A stretch of DNA of 64,000 bases from Ypsolopha sequella. Taxonomy: Eukaryota; Arthropoda; Insecta; Lepidoptera; Ypsolophidae. The stretch covers positions 12,508,201 through 12,572,200 of the forward strand of contig OW204001.1 in assembly GCA_934047225.1 (NCBI GenBank), read 5' to 3'. The translations under genes were made by a program, and so were the position numbers. A model generated the notes under the pieces. It did no database searches and was not told the origin of the DNA. It saw only the letters and a program-made list of their open reading frames with translations. This document shows, in pieces, positions 37,801-49,800 of this stretch (within the stretch, counting starts at the first letter, position 1; the number at the start of each line of letters is the position of its first letter).

Positions 37801-40800
37801 ATAGCAGTCTACCTATATTACACGCGCTATTTGTGGCGATAGAACCGTCATCGGCGACAAGTCGATGTTAGTGTTTGACTGGTTCACCTCACTCTCAAAA
37901 TATACACATTTATGCTTCCAACGATCGGAATGACGTGAAATTCACTACGAAATTTTAATATGGATATTCCTTTTAATCCCGGCACTGATCAAAATATCTG
38001 CAAAAACTTTTCTTACCTATGCTTACCTGCTTCCTGGCCTTCCTCCAATAGTTGGCCTTTATTATGAACTAGCGACCCGCCAGGGCTTTGCACGGGCATG
38101 TATTATACATATAACCCTTCCTCCTGAATCACTCTATCTATTAAAAAAAACCCGTCAAAATCCGTTGCGTAGTTTTAAAGATCTAAGCATACATAGGGAC
38201 AGACAGACAGCGGGAAGCGACTTTGTTTTATACTATGTAGTGATAAGAATTAAAATTTGAATATGTTTTTTCAGTGCAGCTTTTTTTGCAAGTTTTTATA
38301 TTCGCATAAATTTGTGATTTCGTAATATTTGTATGGAAGATGCGTGTGTAAAATTAATACGTTACACTTTAAATTTTAAATCGCGCGATTCAGCATTTCC
38401 GATTAGCATATCCATGCTAAGATCTACGTATCTACTTGAACTTTAACTATTCCGACTACTTACAGACGAACATAATACTATTTATACCTTATTTTTCGAT
38501 ATGAAATCCTGAAAACAGATAGGTACATTTTCGGAAGGGTTTAGTTAGTTTAAATAAATCCTTTCAAAGATTTTCCCTATAATAGGCTCATAGGAGAATC
38601 ACCAAAACACAAAGAAATTTACATTGAAGTAAGGTCAGGAGCTTCGATTAATTGAATAACTTAGCGAGGAATGGCCTGTGAAGGAAATTCGATGGAGATT
38701 CAATTACCGCGGTTTGCAAACTATGTTTAGTTAAGCTTTAGTTTAAAATTAAACCAATTAACTAACTATTGTGAAATGCTGCTTTTAAGCTGTTGATAGA
38801 TTAAAAAACATTAAAAGGCAAGACAGGTTTTATCAAAATTGTTTTTTGTATTATCTTTTGTACATACGTTCACAAAATTGTGGACGCATGTGCCAACCAT
38901 ATTATTGTCTGAATTTTAAGATGATTAAAAAAGCCAGTCGCGGTTTTAAGAAAGAAAAAATATCATCATATGAATATACATAAAGAAGTAACTTTTTAAC
39001 AACTTTAATGCTTGATTATTATAAGTTTGTGTTTCCTGATTTTTTTTACTTATCAACCTAAATAACGCCGACTTTTTTAGATCATGCGTAAAATATATAT
39101 ATTTTTTTTATTTATACCCAACAAAGAAACCAATTAAAATTAAATAAACAAATTACAAAGACAGATAACATATTTTTCAATGCATGTGCTCGTAAAGGCC
39201 CACTTTTTATGCATCAAAACCGAACAGAAAGTCGATTATTTTGCCCTAGGGCTTTATTATTATTATTTTTTTAAATTAATTTGCAATGGTTGGCTAACCT
39301 GCAGCCTTTCCTGTGTACCATAGATGTTATACTTTTTTTCCACTGTTTAACGGCTCTGGATACAATCCTTTTGAGCCAATCATAATTTAAAGTTCACAAG
39401 ATTGTATTTGTTTTCATTTCCTCACACTATGCATTGAAAAACGTAGTATGATACACGGGCGTAAAAGCAATAAATTACTCGGTTACGTTTAAAACACTCG
39501 CTACGCTAGTATTTTAAATCGTCCTCGTAATTTATTCCTTTGCGCCCTTGTAGCATAAACTATTATTTAAAGTCTCTGAAAAAAACTTCGTGAATAGCAA
39601 AGTCAAAGACAATTGCGAGGGAAATAAAGCATTATTGGTGTGGGAGTAGTGTGGTGTCGGCTAATAAAGAGTACACGTTCTTCATTGATTTATGAGTCTC
39701 GCGATGTTCTTGTTACACTTATTATGAATATGAGTACAGGTTAAGTTCATAAACACAAGTTCGTTGTATTTTTCACAACCAAACCTCTACAAAATATAGT
39801 AAAAACGTTAAGGCGATTACCGTCGCCAAATTAGCAGCTCGATGTTTGTCTGTACGAATATCAACGGAAATGACATTGAAATAACGTTCATATCAGTGCA
39901 CAATGCGTGGTGGCTGTTACGACGCTCGCTGCGTCCTTGATAGGGCAAAATAGGAGAAAATAATACTTTTCACATGGACGTGATTTTTCGATTGAATAAT
40001 TCTATGTTATATTTATAGTTATCAAGTTTATCTATTTATCAAAGCATAAATGAATTAAATCGCCTAAGCCGCTTAGGAGCAGTAGGGAATTCAAGCCAAA
40101 AAAACACAATTCAGTTAAAACAATTTTTTATATAGAAGTTTTTGTGGTACGAAAAAGAAAAATGTTGCATATGTTATCCTAGAGTTGATAATCCATATTA
40201 CATTTTTTCAATATTTTTGGTTTGGCTATAAAAGAGGAGAAGGCTTTAGAAAGTACCCATTTGGCGGTATTAAGGGCCTTAAGTGCAACGATCTCACGCG
40301 CCGCGGCTTTCGTACACGAACTTACGAGTATTAAAAGTAAAATGTGAATATTGCAGTTTTTTTTTACTATAATATCATATCATATTTCTGTTAAAACGGG
40401 GGTGTTTGCGGCAAAGAACCTGAAAAGCCCAAATTTCACCTATTGCGATAAGTGGTCAGTTTTGATGAGATTGTATCTTGTCTCGAGATAACTAAACGGG
40501 TTAACTAGGTTCAGGATTCAACTGCAGGCTAGTTTCTTCTAGTTTCCTATGTAATGCTCGCCAATATAAGAACCCAGACTCTGCCTTTCTATATAAGTTG
40601 AAACATATTCACCGTACCGTTTAGATCGATAGGTGGTAGAGCTGATGCCGCGCTCGACCAGAAGTTGGGTCGATTGTGGAGGTACCTCCACTCGCAAACC
40701 ACCCGAAGTTATTCGGGGGATGGTAAGAGGACAGCTCCCAAACAGGCACAACCATGTGGCATGCCTGGGACCGATATTTTCATCCCCAATTCCCATAGCT

Positions 40801-43800
40801 TAAACAGACTGGTGGCGGGCAGCGTCGTCACTGGTGCGACGATTTCGGCACCGCGCTCACCAACCCGCCTGCCCAGCGTGTGTGAGTGAGTATGGGCATT
40901 TCTTCCAGGAAGACCGCCAAGAGTGGCAAAACCTTGGAAAGGCATCTGGCCAGCTGTGGATGAACCAGGCTGATAGATGGGATGGATGGGTTTAGGTCAA
41001 TGACATGTCTACAAGGGCTTAAATTGCACTTGATAGAAAATAACAATTGGTATTGTTCAGAGGTAATAGTTAGAATTGCTGAAAATATCTAAATCGTTCA
41101 ATTTGGGCTTAAGACGTTGCTTTTCAAGAAAACAATAAAGATAACTGCAATTTATTATTTTTTGCTTCACTGTGAGAGAAACGAATTCATGTAATTTGAT
41201 AGGTATTTGGCGAATTTCCACCGAAAGGAGATATTTATCAAACGTAATAAATCGAAATTTACTTTTCCATTTCAATCGTAATATCAGCTTTATATTTGTC
41301 TACTTACATTCAGATTATGTCTAAGATTGAGAATTTACGGTCAAGAAAAGGAATTATGAAGAAAGATATTATTGTAGTTTCATCTAACGGTTTATTACAA
41401 ATAACTCAAATTCTTTAGCTGCATATAAAGTCAGATTGAGCACTTCGTTTTGCATGAATCAGTACTAAACTCTATGACGTTTCCTTTTAATAGAAAATTC
41501 GCGCAGTGCGAGAGGGGCGGATTCAGGGCAAAAGGGAAAAAAGTTGGTTTTATATTTTTATTAAACAAACTAAAATCTAAGAAAATTTCAAATATTAAAT
41601 CTCTCGATATTGTTGAAACACACCTAATAAAATATGTTTGAGTTCTGTATATGTCAAACGAGGAGAAAAAGTGTGTTTGAAGACCTCATTTCAACAATTA
41701 TTTCTATCGAGGAAAATTTATCCAAACATGTTTTCCAATTTCAAAACCCTAGATTATATAGTCAAAATGCATATACCAGAAATGTATTGAAATTTTCCGT
41801 GTATTTCATGAAATACACAGAAAAGAAACACCCGTATTTTTTTCGCATATCGCCTTAAAATAGCGAGATCTCAGCCGTGGCTGTTACGATTCTCACAAAA
41901 CACGCGCTCACGAAAAACTGGGTTTTTATTTAATAACTCTGCTTCTAGATGAAATTATTTAAGTATTGTAAGACTGACGACGAAATATTCTAAGACGACA
42001 ATAATAAGTATTCGTATTTTTTTTCTATCAAGTTAACTTAAAGCTTCTGCATTTTTTCTGAGATCAACCTATCAGAAATATAGTCCATACATTACATATA
42101 CATATACATTATTCATATACATTATTTTTATCAAACCGATTGACTTTTTCAAAATGTGAAATGGTCATTTTAATTTTAAAAAGCACAAGGAAATAATTAG
42201 GTAAATATTTCTGGCGCATCCACATTTTGAAACTTTTTTTTGGGGTGCAGGAAAGAAGGCGCCCTGAATGGCGTAACCTGAAATACAATCACTGATAATA
42301 TTAATTACGCCTGCCTGGCGCGTACTTAATATTATTATCTGTGATTGTATTATCAGTGATTGTATAACTGTACAGCTAAACCAAAATCCAACTAACTGAC
42401 AAATCCTTTCAACTGTGGTAGACTTCTGCCGTGGCGTCACCACTCTCATGACGTCATGGGAAGCTGTAGCGGGAGAGTGGTTACTTCTTTAGGTACTTTC
42501 TTGGCTAGCACCCTTCAAGTTTCTAGCCGTTTTCCATCATCGGGCGCGGTATTAGACAAGTGTTACACCTGCGAATAAAAAAAAAAACAAACACATCTAC
42601 CGAATATCTTTCTTACTTGTTTTGTTTATTTATAATATGTACTCTGTTTTCTATACAGTATTTGCATTGCTTTTTATACCCTTTATGAAGTCAAGTCTTC
42701 GCGATCGCGCTTTCATTAGCTTGTAGACAAAAGATAAAGTTTTAATTACAATTTTTTAAGCTTTAAGATTCTAAATATGACACAAGCAAATTAAGTTTGC
42801 CGCTTCATTTACATATAAATGAACGAACTAGCTAACTCTGGGCAAGGTGGGTAAACCACCCTTGGCCGAAGTTTGATAAATTTAATATATTTAATTTGCA
42901 TAATTGTTAGCCCCTTATAAATTTCGCACAAAGAGTTAGATGTTTTTACATTATTTAGCATACGAATTCCGTCACTCAGGAAGGTTTATGAGGTGAATTA
43001 AAATACATATATCTTTTTTGTTCTTATTTTATTGAACAAATCGGAAAACATTAAGGCCTGGTCCATGGTACACCACAATCCTAGTGAGTGATTTTGAACT
43101 TAAGGTGATATATTGTCCGCGCAAAGGTCCCCGTTACTCCAGGCGGAAAAACCCGCAGTGCGAGAGGGACGGAATCGGGAAAAATTGTCAAAAACTCGGT
43201 TTTAAATTAATACAAAAGTAACTAAAATAGCTACGAAAATTTCCATAACTAGTAATTTAGGTATTGTTAAAACCCATCTAAATAAATATTTTTGAAGTCT
43301 GTATTTTATCCCAATTTGTCAGAATATCAAAAATTGTGTAAATTTAGACCTCATTTCAATAATTACTTCTATCGAGTGAAATTCCTCCAATCGCGTTTCT
43401 GATAGACCAAAATCTAAAAAAAGGTCCCAAAAATTGTTATACTAATTTATTTGACTTGGAACTTCTTTAAAAGAGCTGATAAATAATTTCAAAAAGTGTC
43501 CATTTTCACGATATATCCCCTTAATTATATTGTCAGAAATTCTACATTAGAACGTTAGCTTCGTGCGTTGAGGGTACGCATAATAAGTGTTTTTCTGGAT
43601 ATTTTGAAGAAGTATTTGATGTAGAGGTATTTTTTGTCTTGACAACGGAAAAGAAACCATGTTTTCGTGTAATAGCACAAATTTCAGACATGAAACTCAA
43701 GCGGCTTAGACAAAAATCGCATTTATAACTTAACAAGGAGTAATTTTCAAGAATAGAATTTATCGAGTGAAATGTGTTCAATTAGGTAACTGTCTTGACA

Positions 43801-46800
43801 ACGCAATGATAAATGTCTGAAAAAACATGTTTGCGAGTTTTCATTGATAAGTTCAGTAGGTGACTCAGCATATTTAAGCAAAAACCCTTGGAATACCAAA
43901 GGCAGGGCCTTAACCGAAACTAAAACATTTATATGTACATAAGTAAGAAATAAAAAAAACTATCAAAGAGTCCAGGGTCTTGGTCACAGAAGTCTAAATA
44001 AAAAGGCCCATTATTTAGGTTTCTGTGGTCTTGATAAAGCTTAGTAAAACAGTTGCTGAGCAATACTTACTTTTATATCATGTACATATACGTTTTTTTT
44101 TTCTTCTCAGGTCCTTCTAGTCCACGAGGCTTCCAAAGGCAGCTTCTCCCGAGTATTCGACCTGGAGGCAGGAGACGAGACAGAGCCAGGCACCCCCCGG
44201 ACGTCACCCTACGAGAGCCGATTCCCCATCAATATCGGGATCACTGGCTATGTCGCTACTACTGGCGAGGTAAGGACATTCCTTCTCTCCAGTGTTGAAT
44301 CTGGAGGCAGGAGACGAGACGGAGCTTGGCACGCCCCGGATATCGCCCTACGAGAGCCGATTCCCCATAAATCTCGGGATCACTGGCTATGTCGCTACCT
44401 TTGGCGAGGTAAGGATAGACCTTCTGTCCAATGTTGCACCTGGTGGTAGGAGACAAGACGGAGCTTGGCACGCCGCGGATATCGCCCTATTCGAGCCGAT
44501 TCCCCATCACTATCTGGATCACTGGCTATGTCGCTACTACTGGCTATGTAAGGATAGACCTTCTGCCCAGTGGTGCACCTGGATGTAGGAGACAAGAGCC
44601 AGTTCCCCATCACTACGAGAGCCGGTTCCCATCAATATCACTGGCCTCTCAATGTGTAGCTGTGGTAGCTCAGGGGTAGAATGTTGGCCTCTCAGTTTTG
44701 AGATCCAGGTTCGATCCCCGGTCGGGCAGCCACCAATGTGTTGTTCGGAATTTATGTGCATAGTATTAAATACTATCTAAATCATAGTATTAAATCCTTC
44801 ACCGTTCAGCACTTGCTAAGTAAGAACAAAAAGGGTTCCGTGCCGCCAGTCCACCACACAATACGGATACGGAAGCCTAAAAACATATTATTAAATAATT
44901 CCACTTCCAGTTAAATTCCCAACTTAACATGACACTTAGGATCTATTAAACTCAATACATCTAAAGGCTCTAATTAAATTGGTCCATAATTCTAAATCAA
45001 CTGGAAATGCCCTATAGGTTTTGATTCCCTTGCGAGTGTCAAAAATTTGTATGAAATTTATTATGTAAAGTGCAATAACATTTTTTGCGTCGAGTTAGAT
45101 ACCTGATATTTTTACAGCACCATGAGGCTGTTAACTTCTGTAGGGGGTATCAGTTTCAACTTGATATCTCATACGGGGCCCGAGAGACAGACAGACAGAC
45201 GGACATACAGACAGACAGACAGACGGACTACAAGGTGATCCTTTAAGGGTTCTGTTTTTTAATTTTGAGGTACGGAACCCTAAAGATATTTTAGTCTTAA
45301 CAAACTAAAAAAATACGACTTCTACCCGGATCTACTTACCTTTTTTTCTATTGCAGACAGTAAATATACCGGACGCGTATTCAGACCACCGATTCGACCC
45401 GTCCGTGGATGAAAGTACGGGATTCAAGCACAACACTATACTTTGCATGGCCATCAAGAACTCTGAAAGCAGAATCATTGGTGTAATACAGGTAACAAAA
45501 CAAAAAGCTTGTAAATGTATGAGCACACAAAGTTAAGAGCGTGTTTTAAGTTTGTGTGTCCATAACAACCTAATGCATAAAATAACAAAATTTTGCCGGA
45601 AAAGCCTAATCGACTATGTTTGCCAAATGCACACATTTATTTAATATAATTATTTCAAAAATAAGAAGAACCATCTTAAGTTGTGCGTTTCGTATATACG
45701 AAACGTTCCCCCTTAACAACTTCTTACTTAATTTGCACATTGAAACTTCACAGTACTTATAACAAAAGCTTTTCTAATACGTTCTACCATCTCTCAAAGC
45801 CTCCTCGGTCCACAAATCAAGCCATTTATCAGAACAAGAAAGGAAATTTCAACTGAAATTGTAAATTTTAAACAATATACTGTCCTGGAAGCGCTTTTCT
45901 GAAGCCATAAATATCTTTAAGATACGACTGGACTGACAATTGTAATCTTCAACTTCATTTTTCAGCTCGCTTTCGCTTTAGAGTAATAAAATGGAACAGA
46001 TATGCAGCGAAGCGCTCCATAGTATTTCTAAGGCTATTATTATCTCGTTTTCTGTTTCTATCTTTTTCTAACGAGCTTAAAATATTGCTCAACTAGGAAG
46101 AAGTTGTTATGTTTTGTTAGGTGTACCGTACCCGGAGGAAGTCTTAGGAACTATGCAAGTCAATACCTTTTTAATAAATAATTTCTTTCAAAAATCGTGT
46201 ATTGATGGATATAATACGTGTATGTTATACAGGGTGTAAAAGCAAAGGCAAGAATCCTTCTAGGGTATGTTAGTATGAATCATACAGTGTTTAAAAAATA
46301 GCGGCAATTTTTTTTCATGAGCAGTACCACATAATAACACGATTACCGCACTATGGGGTGAATGAACTGCATTGATAAGAGTGCGTAGCTGGATCTTAGG
46401 AAAACAATATAATTTTTGGTAAAAATTCAAGGTATACTTTTTTTATCGTAATCGTATCGGTATCGTATATACTTTCATACCCTAAACTTTAGGGCCTAAA
46501 GGGATTCTTGGTTTTGCATTTACACCCTTTATAATATATGTATATTACAAAAATAAATGATTTTATTTGTTTGGATTTGGTTGCCCTTTTCAAGTTCAGT
46601 TCAGATAAATTTAAAATATATACTGGTGAGGAATTAAAAAAAAAACATACTCTGAGTGGAATTGACATTCCAACTGCATTATTTTAAATGGCCCATCACA
46701 GCTGAAAATTCACATTACGAGTATTGTACAATTTGACCAATAAATCGGTCGTGAAAATTGGAAATATATACGCGTGGGAAGTCGTTTCACGTTTGGCCGG

Positions 46801-49800
46801 ATTTTCAAAGCGCATTACTTTTATATCCGATACTGCAGCAAAACTTTCCGCACGGTACTTGCGAAAAGAAACAAAAGTCACCACCGCTCGTATTGTACCG
46901 CTAACTCTAGTGTAAAAGGTCGGCTAAGTACCCATTTGCAGCTCAACTACTAAAGGTGCCCTGATTCAGTCCACGCCGTTTACAGTTTTCAGGTAGCTTT
47001 TTTCACGAAAAGCACCAACCTGGTCGTTAGCGTCATTAAACCTTTTCAGACGTCTAGCCGTGATAAGTTTGAATATTTCTTAGAAGAACTGAAACAATAA
47101 AGATAACATAATCTAGCTGATTTGAATCGTAGACCAACCGTTATTTTTAGTACCATACACTACGGTACGGGCCAGGGCTCGGATTTTTAAATCGTCCGAA
47201 TTTTACGATCTTGGTCTCCAGATCATCGCGATTCCGGAATAAATGTTTTCAAATGTGTCTAGACGCCCGAAATAGATTTTTACGATATTTTTTACACGAA
47301 CTTTTTAGCTAATAGTTTGGATCCAGTTTGGTTGGCGGCACACCAAAAACTAAAAAAAAAATTGACTGTTGCGCATTGCAGTACGGATGCTCCTGGCATT
47401 GTTAAAGCCTCGGGATTTTCAGGCTAACGTCCATTCTGCATATATCCTTTAAATAATTAAGCTATTAAGTTCTCCATTGCCGCAACCCGAAACTGTTGGC
47501 TTTGTCGGCTTTTGTCGCATAGTTCCAAATTACGCTGAGGACGGGTTATTCTGGCATTCGTATTTTGTGTAGATTCGGTTGATAGCCCTGACCTTATATC
47601 ACTAATTAATCTACGATTCGATAAAAACAGCATATATTAAGACAACTCGATCTTCTTTACGTCTACTCGTTGAGCGTTTTTCTGGTTGTTTTTTTTTTTC
47701 TTAGTTTTTAGCTTTCCTCCAGATGTCGCTGTCCATGTCACCATAGATAAAATGTGTTTTGTAGCAATCAATGTCAAAGTGGTTTTTCGTTTGTTTGGAA
47801 TCAGTGCAAATTTGTCCTTGATTCTGCTGCTAAAGAATACGACAGTGCCATCTAGGAATCTTATTTAACATAAAATTTGACATAAGGAAAAGCGCTCATT
47901 ACAGACAGAAGGCATTTTTTCAAGAGCAAGTATATCTTTACTTATATATTTTTTGTTTGTTTTATTTTACATAAATATAAATACTTAATTAAATAGTTTT
48001 AAGCGCTATATTTCGACCCTTCAGTGGGGTCGTCATCGGGCGAATAGATAAATATTATATGACATGTATAGGTATTTGAAGTTAGAAAACCGCTGCTGAC
48101 ATCTATTGACATAAAAATATAAAAACAGTATATTTTAAATCATGGAACAGACATTTTTAAGGGAGAATTTAGTGAACTGGCGCTAGGTGGCGTTATCGTG
48201 CAGAGTGCTCCGATCCTGAATATTTTGTTCACCTCATATTTTGAGCACCTCATCAGTTGATAGTAGATTGTTATACGAGTGCGTAAAACAAGCCGTATGA
48301 CCCAAGATATTTAGCTGCTTGAGCCTTGGCGAAGGTAGCTATAGTTAGAGGTAATATGGCTCGTTTGTAGCAGAGTTCAACACTCTACTTTTCACTTCGA
48401 TTGCGAGGAAATGAAACAGTATTATTTCATCATCACTGGATGACATATTTTACTTGCAGTAATACTTAATGCAAATTTTGATAATCAAACAATTAAATAT
48501 GTACTGAATGGCACGTTTTTTTTAATTCTTCCACCAAGTGGGAAGGCAAAGGGAACGTGCCCCGTACAGCCATGTCTAAATAACCTAAATAAATAATCAG
48601 ACATGCATGTATTTTTATTTATTTTATATTATCTCTCTTTAAAGTCACTATATACAGGGTGGAAAAAATTTAAGGGCCCTGGAGGGGAGCTACCTTAAAT
48701 CGGTTAGTTAGCTCATTTTACTGAAAGGAAACATTCCTTTATTTTTTAAAAGAAACAAAACTGCATTCAAAGATATTCTGAAATTCGCTTGTCTCACCCG
48801 GGAATTGAACCAACTAAAAATTAAAAAAATAAACCCTCGCTATTTTATCATACGAATCGGTAGGATTATTGTTCAGAATAAAATTTGTCTAATAAACATT
48901 TGGTCTTACACTCATCTGTTGTACGGGATACTCATGAAATTAAATATTTATTACAAGTTCTTTGTTAACAATACCTAGTACTGTTCACTTGTAACAAGTA
49001 AATGAAACGTTCTAATTTTCTTATCTCTCTTACATCCAAAGACATCGTATGAAGTACAAGCTTGCTAATGTTATTTATCTTAAGTACCTTGTTGAAGACT
49101 TCAATAAGAAAATCGTTAAATGGTAATAATAAATGTATGCAGAGCACAATTACTTCTTGCACTAGGCGTACTGACGAAAAGTTTAAAAAAGGAACGTATT
49201 TTTTTTGCAACGCAGAGCAACAAATTTGAAATTCGAACTATAAATTTCGTTCGAAATTAAAATTTTGTTTTGTTTTGCTTTCATTCCGTGCTGTCATTGT
49301 GTAATAATGGCGTATAATTATTACTTTACAAGTGAACAGTACTAGGTATTGTTAATAAAGAACTTGTAATAAATATTCAATTTCATGGGTATCTCGTACA
49401 ACAGATGAGTGTAAGACTTTAGTTTTGTAGACAAATTTTATCCTGAACAATAATCCTACCGATTCGTATAATAAAATAGCGAGGGTTTATTTTTTTAATT
49501 TTTAGTTGGTTTAGTTCTCGGGTGAGACAAGCAAATTTTAGAAGATCTTTGAATGCAGTTTTGTTTCTTTTAAAAAATAAAGGAATGTTTCCTTTCAGTA
49601 AAATGAGCTAACTAAAGGATTTAAGGTAGTTCCCCTCCAGGGCCCTTTCATTTTTTCCACCCTGTATATAATATGATATATATATATATATATATATAAT
49701 GCGCTAATATGATATAATCTTACCGCGAACATTATTGAGTCTCAAAAAGTTTGTCTATGAAGTTGTACTGTGTATCTGACTGTATGGCCTATTGCCATAG

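Larger units (their letters stand above)
26417..44110 (+). other. Pde11 intron, 17.7 kb, rich in mobile elements
   Basis: Bounded by gtgcag/gttagt and ttcttctcag/gtcctt. No exon-like coding segment was recognised inside. It holds TTAA-flanked and palindromic elements, a reverse-transcriptase remnant, LINE/SINE-like fragments and hairpin-tailed repeats, listed separately. Stretches 33000-35790 and 36330-38060 are AT-rich and show nothing I can name. Confidence 0.85.

Noticed and set aside
44053..44679. Several overlapping frames on both strands across the GAF-B exon array
   Set aside because: They are the exon and its copies read in wrong phases (repeated GRRRD, LCRYYW blocks).
44659..44733. 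Functional tRNA gene
   Set aside because: Acceptor stem pairs only 5 of 7 and the anticodon arm has a 4-base loop; a SINE head explains it better.
48965..49210. 81-codon minus frame in the long-TIR element as a transposase
   Set aside because: Too short and no catalytic motif; half of it lies in the inverted arm.
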